Shown: positions 45,336-54,731, counted from the first letter of the stretch. The stretch is 64,000 nucleotides of DNA from Dongia deserti (GCF_003574735.1 NZ_QORW01000014.1:1-64000), one strand, 5' to 3'. The notes: generated from the sequence alone by a model not told the origin. Numbers and translations are program-made.

Positions 45336-45833
45336 ATGGCCAAGGCCCCGGAAGCCATGGAGAATGCGGGCGAAGCGCTGGCCGTTGTGCCCAGCGACCT
45401 CGACGACAAGACTCATGCGGAAATGCTGATGCTGTACACGGAGTGCGCGAATTCCGTGCGCTTCGCGAAGTCGCAGCAATGGACCACCACGGGCGGCGCG
45501 CTGGCGATCTTCGTCATCCTGGGGGTGCTCGGCGAGTTCGGCCCGCATTACGGCTTCCTGACCCAGACCATCATCGTGGTCAGCATGATCGTCAGCGGGG
45601 CCAGCATCTATTCGCTCGCGATCTATCAGTTCTGGCAGCAGGCGGAACGCGGCAAGCTCACCATGATCAGCGAGCGTTTCTCCAACGTGCTGCGCGATGT
45701 GCGCGCCTATCTGCCGCCGCGCGAAGCCAACGTGCATCGCTACATCCTGCTGGTCTTCATGCTGGCGCTCATCCTGATCGCCAACTGGCTCCTGATCCTC
45801 TATCTGAAGCCCTATATCCGCTTCAATCCGTAG
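45336..45833 (+). CDS. Membrane protein of unknown function, three helices
   Basis: 165 residues with a soluble N-terminal part of about 50 residues and three hydrophobic segments: GALAIFVILGVLGEFG, TIIVVSMIVSGASIYSLAIY (near 77-96) and ILLVFMLALILIANWLLILY near the end. A conserved-looking cytoplasmic loop QFWQQAERGKLTMISERFSN separates the second and third. No family was recognised. The gene stands alone between the sigma module and an exporter gene. Confidence 0.65.
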   Translation: MAKAPEAMENAGEALAVVPSDLDDKTHAEMLMLYTECANSVRFAKSQQWTTTGGALAIFVILGVLGEFGPHYGFLTQTIIVVSMIVSGASIYSLAIYQFWQQAERGKLTMISERFSNVLRDVRAYLPPREANVHRYILLVFMLALILIANWLLILYLKPYIRFNP

Positions 45834-45882
45834 CGGCGCCGCCTTGACAAAATGCCGGGCGGCGTGCGACCCACGCCCGCCC

Positions 45883-46824
45883 ATGTCTGCTCTGCCCCAC
45901 CCCGAACGATTGCGCGCGACCCTAATCGGCTTCATCGCCGTTCTGCTGTGGGCGACGCTCGCCTTGTTCACCACGGCGACCGGGCAGGTGCCGCCCTTTC
46001 AATTGCTCAGCCTGACCTTCGGCATCGCGTTCGCGGTGTGCCTTGTGCGCTGGCTGTGGCTGGCGCGGCGCGATCCGGCCCGCTTCCGCCGGATCTTCCG
46101 GCAGCCCTGGCCGGTCTGGCTGCTCGGTATCGTCGGGCTGTTCGGTTATCACGCGCTCTATTTCACCGCGCTGGACCACGCCCCGCCGGTGGAGGCCAGC
46201 CTCATCGCTTATCTCTGGCCGCTGCTGATCGTGCTGCTGTCGGCGCTGCTGCCAGGCGAGCGGCTGCATTGGACGCATCTGCTGGGCGGCGGGATCGGCC
46301 TCCTTGGCGCCATCCTGCTGGTGCTGCAGAAGGCCGATGGTGCTGTCGCGTTCGACGCGCAATACGTCATCGGCTATCTGGCGGCCCTGGGCTGCGCCTT
46401 CACCTGGTCGATCTATTCGGTCATGAGCCGCCGCTTCGGCCGGGCGCCCACGGATCTGGTTGGCGCCTTCTGCGGCGCGACCGCGCTGCTCGGCGTCATC
46501 GCCCATGGCGTGTTGGGAGAGCCGACGATCTGGCCCGCCGATGCCTGGGAATGGGCCGCCATCGTGGCGCTGGGATTGGGGCCAGTCGGTCTCGCCTTCT
46601 TCGTGTGGGACTACGGCGTGAAGCGCGGCGACATCAAGGCGCTCGGCGCCTGCTCCTACGCTTCACCGCTGCTCTCCACCATCCTGCTGATCCTCGCCGG
46701 CAAGGCGGAGGCGACGATGACCGTCATCCTCGCCTGCCTGCTGATCATCGGCGGCGCGGTCATCGCCTCGCGCGATCTGTGGATGCGCCGCGCGACACCT
46801 AGTCGTGGGGCAGCGTCTTTTTGA
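45883..46824 (+). CDS. EamA-family (DMT) transporter D
   Basis: 313 residues from the ATG at 45883. Ten hydrophobic segments in two repeats; ATLIGFIAVLLWATLALFTT begins the first, WSIYSVMSRRFGRAPTDLVG marks the second and AFFVWDYGVKRGDIKALGAC precedes the last helices. These strings resemble the YddG-type aromatic amino-acid exporters. Its last 26 bases overlap the convergent glutathione S-transferase gene. Confidence 0.87.
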   Translation: MSALPHPERLRATLIGFIAVLLWATLALFTTATGQVPPFQLLSLTFGIAFAVCLVRWLWLARRDPARFRRIFRQPWPVWLLGIVGLFGYHALYFTALDHAPPVEASLIAYLWPLLIVLLSALLPGERLHWTHLLGGGIGLLGAILLVLQKADGAVAFDAQYVIGYLAALGCAFTWSIYSVMSRRFGRAPTDLVGAFCGATALLGVIAHGVLGEPTIWPADAWEWAAIVALGLGPVGLAFFVWDYGVKRGDIKALGACSYASPLLSTILLILAGKAEATMTVILACLLIIGGAVIASRDLWMRRATPSRGAASF

Positions 46825-47386
46825 GTGAGGCGCGCTCTGAGAACGTCTTGTGCCAGGCCGCGAGCTTCGGGTGATCCTTGCGCCAATCCTCGTTCTTGAA
46901 GCGGAAATCGAGATAGTCGAGCGCGATCGCGACGGTCATCGTGCCGATGTCGAGCTGCGGCCCAAGATGGTCCGCTTCCAGAGCGGCCAAGCCCTGCGTC
47001 ACTTTGAGTTTCTGCCGATTGTCCCAATCGGGGAAGCGGAAGTTCTCCGGCCGCTTGCTCTCCATCAGGCGTAGCACGGCTGCATCGCACATGCCATCGG
47101 CGAGGGCCTGCCGCCTGAGCGCGGTCCAGCGCGCCGGCCCTGACGGCGGAAAGAACGTTGCGCCCGCCTGTGTGTCGAGATACTCGCAGATGACGCGCGA
47201 ATCATAGAGCGACGTTCCGTCATCGAGCTCGAGCGCCGGCACTTTCTGAAGCGGATTGTTGCGGCCCAGATCGGGATCCGCGGTGACGGTCTTCACCAGC
47301 TCGATCTTGTCGATCTGGTGGGTCTCGATCGCAACGACATGCACCTTGCGCACGAACGGCGAAGTGGTGGAATAGCGGAGTTTCAT
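46799..47386 (-). CDS. Glutathione S-transferase
   Basis: 195 residues from the second of two adjacent ATGs (47384-47386), which has better spacing to AGGAG; the first at 47387-47389 is also possible. The thioredoxin-like N-terminal domain has the start MKLRYSTTSPFVRKVHVVAI with Ser near residue 9 and VPALELDDGTSLYDSRVICE (cis-Pro and Ser of the glutathione site). The C-terminal helical domain includes LDIGTMTVAIALDYLDFRFK. It is transcribed in the same direction as gloB, 29 bases downstream of it, linking two glutathione-dependent functions. Confidence 0.9.
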   Translation of the reverse strand: MKLRYSTTSPFVRKVHVVAIETHQIDKIELVKTVTADPDLGRNNPLQKVPALELDDGTSLYDSRVICEYLDTQAGATFFPPSGPARWTALRRQALADGMCDAAVLRLMESKRPENFRFPDWDNRQKLKVTQGLAALEADHLGPQLDIGTMTVAIALDYLDFRFKNEDWRKDHPKLAAWHKTFSERASLKKTLPHD

Positions 47387-47415
47387 CATATGGCTCCTGG
47401 TCGCGAGGGGTGCAG

Positions 47416-48186
47416 CTAAAACCGATCCTTGGCGCCGCGGATGGCGCCGAAGGCGGTGGCGGGGTCGCGCGCCAGCCCGCCGAACTTCTCGAGCAGGCGC
47501 GGCTGATCGGCGCGCAGAAATGGATTGCAGAACTTCTCGATGCCAAGGTTGGAGGGGATGGTCTTCTCCCCTTGCCCGCGCGCATGCTTCACCGCTTCCG
47601 CGAACTCGACGAGATCGCGATTCTCCGGCTCTACCGTCAGCGCGAAACGGCAATTGCTCTCGGTATATTCGTGGCCGCAATAGATCCAGGTGTCGTCGGG
47701 CAGGTCGCGCAATTTGCAGAGTGAATTCCACATCTGTTGCGAGGTTCCTTCGAAGGTCCGACCGCAGCCGATCGAGAACAAGGTGTCGCCGCAGAACACC
47801 GCCTTGCTGTCCGCGAAATAGAAGGCGATGTGACCGCGCGTATGGCCGGGGATGAACAGGATATCCGCGTGGTGTCCGGCGAAGTCGAAGCCGCTCTCCT
47901 CGTCCACCGCCTGGTCGATGCCCGGAATGCGGTCGCGATCATACGCCGGGCCGACGACCCTGGCGCCGGTCGCCTGCTTGATGCCAAGATTGCCGTCGGT
48001 ATGATCCCAATGATGGTGCGTGTTGATGATATGGCTGATGCGCCAGCCGCGCTCTTCAGCCGCGCGCAGCATGGGCTCAGCCACGGAGGGATCGACTGCC
48101 GCTGTCTGGCCGGTCGCGGCGTCGCGGACCAGATAGCCGTAATTGTCCCTCAGCAGCGGAATGACGGCGATGTCGAGCTCGGCCAT
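47416..48186 (-). CDS. gloB: Hydroxyacylglutathione hydrolase (glyoxalase II)
   Basis: 256 residues from the ATG at 48184-48186 (GGGAGA upstream). Hydrolyses S-lactoylglutathione in methylglyoxal detoxification. The metallo-beta-lactamase binuclear site is INTHHHWDHTDGN (THxHxDH, near 55-61), with later ligands in PGHTRGHIAFY, CGDTLFSIGCGR and YCGHEYTESN. The C-terminal HAGH_C domain ends FLRADQPRLLEKFGG. Glyoxalase I is not in the window. It diverges from the methyltransferase gene. Confidence 0.96.
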   Translation of the reverse strand: MAELDIAVIPLLRDNYGYLVRDAATGQTAAVDPSVAEPMLRAAEERGWRISHIINTHHHWDHTDGNLGIKQATGARVVGPAYDRDRIPGIDQAVDEESGFDFAGHHADILFIPGHTRGHIAFYFADSKAVFCGDTLFSIGCGRTFEGTSQQMWNSLCKLRDLPDDTWIYCGHEYTESNCRFALTVEPENRDLVEFAEAVKHARGQGEKTIPSNLGIEKFCNPFLRADQPRLLEKFGGLARDPATAFGAIRGAKDRF

Positions 48187-48281
48187 GATTTCTCCCAGAA
48201 ACTCAGGCGAAATTCCGGCATCCACGATAGCAGGCGATATGCCATAATCAACGCGCCTCGCGTTAGGGACATTGGCACCGA

Positions 48282-49040
48282 ATGTGGCAGGACGTCGGCG
48301 ACCTGAAGCACTTCTATGACCGTGAGATCGGCCATACGGCCCGCCACCTGCTGCGCCTCCGGATCCGCGCCCTGTGGCCGGATCTGACGAGCCAGCGCCT
48401 GCTCGGCATCGGTTATGCAACGCCGTATCTGCGCCAGTTCTTGGGGGAAGCGGAGCGCATTGGCGCCGTCATGCCGGCGGCCCAGGGGGTCATGCCGTGG
48501 CCGCGCGACGGCGCAGGCATGACGATCCTCGCGGACGAGACCGAGCTGCCGTTCCCGGACAACTCCATCGACCGCGTGCTGCTGGTTCATGCGCTGGAAT
48601 CGAGCGAGCATCCCGGCGACATGCTGCAGGAGTGCTGGCGCGTGCTGGCCGGCGGCGGCCGGCTGATGGTGGCGGTGCCGAACCGGCGCAGCCCCTGGTC
48701 GCACCTGGAGCGCACGCCCTTCGGCCACGGCCAGCCCTTCACCCAGACGCAAGTGACGCGCCTGCTGCGCAGCAACGGTTTCACGCCCCTGCAGAGCGGG
48801 CGCGCCCTGCTGTTCATGCCCTTCTCCTGGCGCACCTGGCTCAAGGCCGCGCCGGGGTGGGAGCGCATCGGCCGCCGCTGGTTCAACACCTTCGCCGGCG
48901 TGATCGTCATCGAAGCGATGAAGCAGCTATACGGCTCCACGCCGATCAAGGCGGTGAAGCGGCGCGTGCGATTCAGCACCCCCCTCGGCATCCCCGCGCC
49001 GGCGACGCGCAATGTTCCCGATTCCGAGGTGCCAATCTGA
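48282..49040 (+). CDS. SAM-dependent methyltransferase
   Basis: 252 residues. QRLLGIGYATPYLRQFLGEA contains a variant motif I (GIGYATPYL in place of GxGxG), then ADETELPFPDNSIDRVLLVH (motif II) and RVLAGGGRLMVAVPNRRSPW (motif III). This is the alphaproteobacterial Methyltransf_11 type commonly found divergent from gloB. The substrate is unknown. The variant nucleotide loop is shared by that group, so activity is not excluded. Confidence 0.82.
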   Translation: MWQDVGDLKHFYDREIGHTARHLLRLRIRALWPDLTSQRLLGIGYATPYLRQFLGEAERIGAVMPAAQGVMPWPRDGAGMTILADETELPFPDNSIDRVLLVHALESSEHPGDMLQECWRVLAGGGRLMVAVPNRRSPWSHLERTPFGHGQPFTQTQVTRLLRSNGFTPLQSGRALLFMPFSWRTWLKAAPGWERIGRRWFNTFAGVIVIEAMKQLYGSTPIKAVKRRVRFSTPLGIPAPATRNVPDSEVPI

Positions 49041-49042
49041 GC

Positions 49043-49458
49043 GTGAGCGATCAGGTCCAGACCTTCCTCGAGTGCGTCGTTGGTCGCAATCTTATCGCGG
49101 TAGGCCGAGAAGGGTCTGATTGGGCATTCAAGTTCGAGGATGTGGCGAGCCTGATGACGGAGTGCCCGTGGCGCATTCTCGTTAAAGGTGGCATCAAGGT
49201 CTCGAACCTGGATGATGGGCTCAAGTTTGGGTGGCCTGATGCCATCGATGCCCACGAGGCAGTCGTGCATCTGGTCCACGAGAGAGCGTGCATCGCGTTT
49301 CCGTCCGCGAAGACACCGGCGATCTGACGCTTAGCTTCGGAGACGATCTTCTGCTGGAAGCGCTGAATATGTCATCCGGCTACGAAGCATGGCAACTCAT
49401 TCGGGCCGAGGGCGGCACCTCGATCTGTATGGTCGGGGGCGGGCTGGCGATCTTCTGA
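49043..49458 (+). pseudogene. Small immunity-like protein gene, frameshifted
   Basis: A GTG at 49043 opens a frame reading VSDQVQTFLECVVGRNLIAV, then WRILVKGGIKVSNLDDGLKF and VVHLVHE, closing at 49325-49327. Removing two bases in GAGAGAG at 49280-49286 joins it to a second frame reading SVHRVSVREDTGDLTLSFGD, then SSGYEAWQLIRAEGG and GGGLAIF, ending TGA at 49456-49458. The joined product has about 137 residues and looks like one compact beta-rich protein similar to small immunity/DUF6188-type proteins. The family call is weak; the frameshift is visible. Confidence 0.6.
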
Positions 49459-49635
49459 TCTGCCGCCGCAGCGGGATTCGTCGCGGACCTTTGTACTATC
49501 AGTATTTTCCTCGATTTCCACCCGCCTGCGCCGAAATCGCCCCTTTGCTTTCCCGCCCTGCCGGACTATCACTGGGCGCCCTTTCCCGGGGCTTCCCGGG
49601 TGGCTTTGCAACCAGGATACCCCGGACCTTGAACG

Positions 49636-50526
49636 ATGACCGGCCCTGACCAGCAGCTTGCGGCCCTGCGCGCCGAGATCGACGCGATCGACAGCCAGCT
49701 GCACGATCTCTTGATGCGGCGCACCGACCTGGCGGTCCAGGTGGGTGAGGTGAAGGCGCGCGTGCAGCCCTTGGGCGGCACGCCGGCCGACGGGTCCAAG
49801 TTCATCCGCCCCGCGCGCGAGGCACTGATCCTGCGCGGGCTGGTGGCACGCCATCGCGGCAAGCTGCCCAAGGCGGTGATCGTGCGCATGTGGCGGGAGA
49901 TGATCTCCGCCCTGCTGCAGGTCGAAGGGCCTTTTGTCGTGGCGGTCCAGGCGCCGAAGGGCGACACCGCCTTGTGGGACCTGGCGCGCGACCATTATGG
50001 CAGCCGGGTCAAGATCACACCGGTGCCCGCCAACACCGACGTGCTCAACGCAGTGGCGCGCGGCAAGGCGACGGTCGGTATCCTGCCCATGCCGCGCCTG
50101 GGCGAGCGCAGCCCGTGGTGGCCGCATCTGCTGGCCAGGGGCGAGGCCGTGCCGCACGTGATGGGGCGCCTGCCGTTCGGCGATATCGGCAATGTGCGCG
50201 ATCCGAAGGCGCAGGCAATGGTCATCGGCCGCGCGCCCAACGAACCGACCGGCGATGACCGCAGCTGGATCGCGCTCAGCCTGAAGGCGTCGCGCTCGCG
50301 CCGTGCCGTGCTCGCCGCCGCCAAGGCGCTGCAGCCCGACGCGCACATCTGTCTCGACCACGCGGGCAAGGGGCAGGACTGGCTGCTGGATGTGGCTGGC
50401 TTCGCAAAGGAGATCGAAGCGGACATTGCCGCTGCAGCAGCAGCGCTCGGCGCGGAGGCGCGAGTGCTCGGCAGCTACGCGACGCCGCTCCAGGCGGCGG
50501 ACCTGGCCGATGCCACGGATCACTGA
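49636..50526 (+). CDS. Chorismate mutase with C-terminal degenerate prephenate-dehydratase-like domain
   Basis: 296 residues. The N-terminal 95 residues are an AroQ chorismate mutase: LRAEIDAIDSQLHDLLMRRT followed by DLAVQVGEVKARV, with the conserved Arg, Lys and Glu/Gln positions. The rest (FVVAVQAPKGDTALWDLARD, VGILPMPRLGERSPWWPHLL) resembles a periplasmic-binding-like lobe of prephenate dehydratase but lacks a recognisable TRF catalytic motif. It converts chorismate to prephenate; the second domain may be regulatory. It starts the hisC-prephenate-dehydrogenase operon. Confidence 0.8.
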   Translation: MTGPDQQLAALRAEIDAIDSQLHDLLMRRTDLAVQVGEVKARVQPLGGTPADGSKFIRPAREALILRGLVARHRGKLPKAVIVRMWREMISALLQVEGPFVVAVQAPKGDTALWDLARDHYGSRVKITPVPANTDVLNAVARGKATVGILPMPRLGERSPWWPHLLARGEAVPHVMGRLPFGDIGNVRDPKAQAMVIGRAPNEPTGDDRSWIALSLKASRSRRAVLAAAKALQPDAHICLDHAGKGQDWLLDVAGFAKEIEADIAAAAAALGAEARVLGSYATPLQAADLADATDH

Positions 50527-50547
50527 GGAGTTTCGAGGTTGAATGAC

Positions 50548-51648
50548 ATGTCGCTGATCGTGCGTCCCGGCATTCTGGACATCGCGGCCTATGTGCCGGG
50601 CGATCATTCGCTGCCGGGCGAGGGGCCGATCCATCGCATGGCCTCGAACGAGGGCGCATTGGGCGCCAGCCCCGACGCGGTCGAGGCCTATCGCACACTG
50701 GCGGCGGAGCTGCATCGCTATCCCGACGGCGCTACGAAATCGCTGCGCGTCGCGCTCGGCCGCGAACACAATATCGATCCCGAACAGATCGTGTGCGGCG
50801 CCGGCTCCGACGATGTGCTGCAGTTGCTGGTGCGCGCGTATGCAGGCCCTGGCGATGACGTGCTCTATTCGCAGCACGGTTTCCTGGTCTACCCAATCGC
50901 GGCCAAGGCGGTGGGCGCGACACCGGTCGCCGCGCCGGAGACGGATCTGCGCACGGACGTCGATGCGCTGCTGAAGGCAGTCACGCCCCGCACCCGCATC
51001 TGCTTCGTCGCGAACCCGAACAACCCGACCGGCAGCTACGTGACGCACGACGAGCTGAAACGGCTGCGTGCCGGATTGCCCGAGAACGTGCTGCTGGTCA
51101 TCGACGCGGCCTATGCCGAATATGTCGATGTTCCCGATTACGAGACCGGGCTCGACATGGTGCGGGGCGCCGACAATGTCGTGATGACGCGCACCTTCTC
51201 CAAGATCTTCGGCCTGGCAGCACTGCGCCTCGGCTGGGCCTATTGCCCACCAGCGATCGCCGATGTGCTGAACCGGATCCGCGGTCCGTTCAACGTGCCG
51301 GCACCGGCGCAGGCCGCCGGCGTGGCGGCGCTGGCCGATCGCGGACACTTGGCGAAGGCGAAGGCGCACAATGATTACTGGCTGCCCTGGTTCACGCAGC
51401 GTATGCGTGCGCTCGGCTTGCATCCTTATCCCAGCGTGGCCAATTTCGTGCTGGTGAAATTCCCCGCCGATCCGAAGCTGAATGCCGAGGCGGCGCTGAA
51501 ATTCCTGAACGCGCAGCGCATCCTGCCGCGGCGCGTCGCGGCCTATGGCCTGCCGGATTGCCTGCGCATCACCATCGCGGAGGAAAGCGCGGTCAAGGCC
51601 TGCGCCGACGCGCTCGAGGCCTTCGTGAAAGGGGCGGCGACGCAATGA
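50548..51648 (+). CDS. hisC: Histidinol-phosphate / aromatic aminotransferase
   Basis: 366 residues from the ATG at 50548; a TTG nine bases earlier (50539) with GAGGAG upstream is equally possible. VCGAGSDDVLQLLVRAYAGP, FVANPNNPTGSYVTHDEL, VIDAAYAEYVDVPD and TRTFSKIFGLAALRLGWAYC (PLP Lys) identify the HisC subfamily. Between chorismate mutase and prephenate dehydrogenase it is likely to transaminate prephenate, phenylpyruvate or 4-hydroxyphenylpyruvate as well as, or instead of, histidinol phosphate. Its stop overlaps the next start (ATGA). Confidence 0.92.
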   Translation: MSLIVRPGILDIAAYVPGDHSLPGEGPIHRMASNEGALGASPDAVEAYRTLAAELHRYPDGATKSLRVALGREHNIDPEQIVCGAGSDDVLQLLVRAYAGPGDDVLYSQHGFLVYPIAAKAVGATPVAAPETDLRTDVDALLKAVTPRTRICFVANPNNPTGSYVTHDELKRLRAGLPENVLLVIDAAYAEYVDVPDYETGLDMVRGADNVVMTRTFSKIFGLAALRLGWAYCPPAIADVLNRIRGPFNVPAPAQAAGVAALADRGHLAKAKAHNDYWLPWFTQRMRALGLHPYPSVANFVLVKFPADPKLNAEAALKFLNAQRILPRRVAAYGLPDCLRITIAEESAVKACADALEAFVKGAATQ

Positions 51649-52529
51649 GTGACGTATTGTTCAATAGGCTCGCGATCATTGGCATCGGCCTTATCGGCTC
51701 CTCGATCGCGCAGGCTGCGCGCAAGCACAAGCTTGTGAAGCACATCGCCATCGCCGATTCATCCGAAGAGGCGCGCAAAGTCGCTGCCGAGCTGAAGCTC
51801 GGCCAGTCCTACCACGCCGAGCCCGGCGAGGCGGTGAAGGATGCCGACGTCACTCTGGTCTGCGTGCCGATCGGCGCCTATGCGGATGTCGGCCAGGCGA
51901 TCGCGCCGCATCTCAAGCCCGGCAGCATCGTGAGCGACGTCGGCTCGGTGAAACAGGCGGTCCTGCGCGACCTCGGCCCCCTGGTGCCGGACCATGTGCA
52001 TTTCATACCCGGCCATCCGATCGCCGGCACGGAGCATTCGGGGCCGGCCGCCGGGTTCGCCGAATTGTTCGAGGGCCGCTGGACCATCCTGACGCCGCTG
52101 CCCGGCTGGGACGAAGAAGCCGCCGACAAGCTCGGACACTTTTGGACCCGCATGGGCGCGATGGTCGAGACCATGGAGCCGATTCACCACGACCAGGTGC
52201 TCGCCATCACCTCCCACCTGCCGCATCTCATCGCCTATACCATCGTCGGCACCGCGACCGGTCTCGAGGAACATACCCAGCGCGAGGTGATCAAGTTCTC
52301 CGCCTCGGGCTTCCGCGACTTCACGCGCATCGCCGCTTCGAACCCGATCATGTGGCGCGACATCTTCCTCAACAACCGCGAGGCGGTGCTCGAAATGCTG
52401 GGCCGCTTCAATGAGGACCTGACCGCCCTGCAGCGCGCCATCCGCTGGGGCGAGGGCGAGAAGCTCGAAGACTGGTTCACCCGCACCCGCACCATCCGCC
52501 GCTCCATCATCGATGCAAAACAGGCATAA
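51645..52529 (+). CDS. tyrC: Prephenate/arogenate dehydrogenase
   Basis: 294 residues from the ATG at 51645 overlapping the hisC stop. NAD-binding loop LAIIGIGLIGSSIAQAARKH, then VTLVCVPIGAYADVGQAIAP, catalytic-site HFIPGHPIAGTEHSGP with the conserved His, and ITSHLPHLIAYTIVGTA. Oxidatively decarboxylates prephenate or arogenate toward tyrosine. The monofunctional domain with no ACT domain resembles the cyclohexadienyl dehydrogenases of alphaproteobacteria. Part of the four-gene aromatic operon. Confidence 0.93.
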   Translation: MSDVLFNRLAIIGIGLIGSSIAQAARKHKLVKHIAIADSSEEARKVAAELKLGQSYHAEPGEAVKDADVTLVCVPIGAYADVGQAIAPHLKPGSIVSDVGSVKQAVLRDLGPLVPDHVHFIPGHPIAGTEHSGPAAGFAELFEGRWTILTPLPGWDEEAADKLGHFWTRMGAMVETMEPIHHDQVLAITSHLPHLIAYTIVGTATGLEEHTQREVIKFSASGFRDFTRIAASNPIMWRDIFLNNREAVLEMLGRFNEDLTALQRAIRWGEGEKLEDWFTRTRTIRRSIIDAKQA

Positions 52530-52531
52530 CT

Positions 52532-52837
52532 TTGGGCAAGCGTAAGACCTGCGCCAGCATGGATGAGGTGCGCGCCGAGATCGACGCGCTCGACCGCAAG
52601 CTCGTCGCGCTGCTCGCCGACCGCCTGCACTACATCGACGAAGCCGCGCGCCTGAAGCAGAGCCGCGACCAGGTGCGCGACGAGGCGCGGATCGCAGATG
52701 TGCTGCAGAAGGTGAGGGCGGAGGCCGATCGCCTCGGGGCAGACTCGGAGGTTATCGCTAAAGCGTACGCCTCTCTGATCGAGGCCTCGATCGATCACGA
52801 ATTCGTCGCGTTCGATCGGTTGCGAAGCCGTAGCTAG
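52532..52837 (+). CDS. Monofunctional chorismate mutase (AroQ)
   Basis: 101 residues from a TTG at 52532; a later ATG at 52559 is possible, but the CASMDEVR text before it is, as I recall, present in relatives. MDEVRAEIDALDRKLVALLA followed by DRLHYIDEAARLKQSRDQVR is the helical AroQ fold with the conserved Arg and Lys of the active site. It begins two bases after the dehydrogenase stop. The operon thus encodes two chorismate mutases; isochorismate pyruvate-lyase activity is an alternative for this one. Confidence 0.85.
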   Translation: MGKRKTCASMDEVRAEIDALDRKLVALLADRLHYIDEAARLKQSRDQVRDEARIADVLQKVRAEADRLGADSEVIAKAYASLIEASIDHEFVAFDRLRSRS

Positions 52838-53400
52838 TCCGTCCGGTTCGCCGCGTTCGGGGTGCGCGGCAGCTCTTCCGATGTCTTCAGGCTGGCGCGG
52901 TATTCCGGCGGCGTCTCGAACTCCGCCGCGCCGCGCATCTCCTCGGCCGGGCGCATGAAGCCGGAGCGGTCGCTGTAGTCCGGATACCAGCGTTCCTCGT
53001 GCTGCGAATCCTGGCTGAGCGCCCGCGCGCAGGCAATGTCCAGCGCCGTCACCATCGCCACCGAGCCGATCGCCAGGGCGACGGCTTCCCGCCGCCGGCT
53101 GCTCCCCATCGCCGCGCCAAGCGTCGCGAGGTCCAGCACGTCGCCGGCGACCCGCGCCCACATCCAGGGCGCGCGCCGGTCGTTCATCAGGAGGCCGATG
53201 CCGGTCCCGATCTCGCGCAGGCCATAGGCCTGCAGCAACCGCTCCTGTCCTTCGATATCAAGGGCGCGGGCCAGCTTGCGCGGTGCCAACAGCTCCGCGG
53301 CGCCGAGGGCAATGCTGAACAGGCCCAGCCCCTGCGCCATGATCTCCGCCGTGCCGCGCGAACCGGCGTGGCGGACCGGTTCGATGGCCTTAGTCATCAT
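52834..53400 (-). CDS. Membrane protein of unknown function next to alcohol dehydrogenase
   Basis: 188 residues. The N-terminal [20 protein letters not shown] followed by [20 protein letters not shown], then [20 protein letters not shown], form hydrophobic segments with a [14 protein letters not shown] pattern I associate with the N-terminus of some cyclase/SRPBCC-linked membrane proteins. The C-terminal 50 residues are soluble ([29 protein letters not shown]). Its ATG at 53398-53400 overlaps the alcohol-dehydrogenase stop by ATGA, so they are one operon. It overlaps the convergent chorismate mutase gene end by four bases. Confidence 0.65.
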   Translation of the reverse strand: MMTKAIEPVRHAGSRGTAEIMAQGLGLFSIALGAAELLAPRKLARALDIEGQERLLQAYGLREIGTGIGLLMNDRRAPWMWARVAGDVLDLATLGAAMGSSRRREAVALAIGSVAMVTALDIACARALSQDSQHEERWYPDYSDRSGFMRPAEEMRGAAEFETPPEYRASLKTSEELPRTPNAANRTD

Positions 53401-54617
53401 GGCCGCACCTTCGCGTGCCCGTTGCCGGTGTGATGCGCATGTCCGTCGGGCTTCATCACGACCTTGATGCAGCCGTCCCTCTTGTGGCGGAAGGTCTCGT
53501 ACATTTCCGGTCCGTCCGCCAGTGCGACCGTGTGAGTGATGACAAAGCTGGGGTCGATCTGCCCCTCCTCGATGCGGCGCAGGAGATCGTCCGCCCAGCG
53601 ATTCACGTGGGTCTGGCCAGTGCGGATGGTGAGGCCCTTGTTCATCACCGCGCCGAAGGGGATCTTGTCGAGCAGCCCGCCATAGACGCCGGGAACCGAG
53701 ACGACGCCCGCCGGCCGGCAAGCCATGAACATCTCGCGCAGCACATGCGGCCGGTCGGTCTCCAGCATTACCGCCTGCTTGGCGCGGTCCATCATGCTGT
53801 CGATGCTGCCTGTTACGTGCGCTTCCAGCCCGACCGCATCGATGCACTTGTCGGGCCCCTTGCCGTTGGTGAGGTCGTTCAGCCGCGCCAGCACCTTCTC
53901 GTCCTCGAAATTGATCGCGACATCGGCGCCGCCGGCCAGCGCCATCGTCAGGCGCTCCGGCAGCCGGTCGATGACGATGACCTTCCTGGCGCCCAGCAGC
54001 ACGGCGCTGCGCACGCAAAACTGCCCGACCGGCCCCGCACCCCAGATCGCCACGACGTCGGTCGGCTGGATGTCGCATTGCACCACCGCCTGCCAGCCGG
54101 TCGGGAAGATGTCGCCCAGAAACAGTACCTGCTCGTCCGTCAGCGTGCCGGGCACCTGGACCGGCGCCACATCGGCATAGGGCACGCGCACATATTCCGC
54201 CTGGCCACCGGCATAGCCGCCGGTCAGGTGCGTATAGCCGAACAAGCCGGCAGTGCCGTGGCCGAACATCTTGTCCGCAAGCTCCTTGTTGCGGTTGGTC
54301 GTTTCGCAGACCGAGAAATAGCCACGGCGGCATTGCTCGCACTCGCCGCAGCAGATCGTGAAGGGCACCACGACCCGGTCGCCGACCTTGAGTTTCTTGT
54401 TGCCGCGCCCAACCTCGACCACCTCGCCCATGAATTCATGGCCGATCACGTCGCCCTTTTTCATGCCCGGCACGAACCCGTCATAGAGGTGAAGGTCGGA
54501 GCCGCAGATGGCGCAGGACGTCACCTTCACGATCGCGTCGCGCTCATGCTCGATCCTGGGGTCGGGCACTTCCTCATACTGAATGTCGCCCTTCCCCTCC
54601 CAGCACAGCGCTTTCAT
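53397..54617 (-). CDS. Zinc-dependent alcohol dehydrogenase (MDR family)
   Basis: 406 residues from the ATG at 54615-54617. Catalytic zinc site with Cys in [12 protein letters not shown] and GHEFMGEV; structural zinc Cys cluster [17 protein letters not shown] (four Cys). Cofactor loop [20 protein letters not shown] and [15 protein letters not shown] (acidic end favouring NAD). An insert containing [20 protein letters not shown] places it with the glutathione-independent formaldehyde-dehydrogenase-like group. The His-rich tail [13 protein letters not shown] is unusual. The substrate is not determined. Confidence 0.9.
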   Translation of the reverse strand: MKALCWEGKGDIQYEEVPDPRIEHERDAIVKVTSCAICGSDLHLYDGFVPGMKKGDVIGHEFMGEVVEVGRGNKKLKVGDRVVVPFTICCGECEQCRRGYFSVCETTNRNKELADKMFGHGTAGLFGYTHLTGGYAGGQAEYVRVPYADVAPVQVPGTLTDEQVLFLGDIFPTGWQAVVQCDIQPTDVVAIWGAGPVGQFCVRSAVLLGARKVIVIDRLPERLTMALAGGADVAINFEDEKVLARLNDLTNGKGPDKCIDAVGLEAHVTGSIDSMMDRAKQAVMLETDRPHVLREMFMACRPAGVVSVPGVYGGLLDKIPFGAVMNKGLTIRTGQTHVNRWADDLLRRIEEGQIDPSFVITHTVALADGPEMYETFRHKRDGCIKVVMKPDGHAHHTGNGHAKVRP

Positions 54618-54731
54618 GTCCTGCTCCGTCAATGTAGATGGTCCTTCCAGTAAAGAGCGACCGGCCCTTCGCGTTCCGCGCAACGCACGCGCACCTCTCT
54701 TGTTCTCAGGCAACAGTTGAGGAGGTCGGCA

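Noticed and set aside
49372..51645. A 757-residue minus-strand ORF
   Set aside because: Antisense shadow of the chorismate mutase and hisC genes, Arg/His/Gln-rich, with no recognisable domain.
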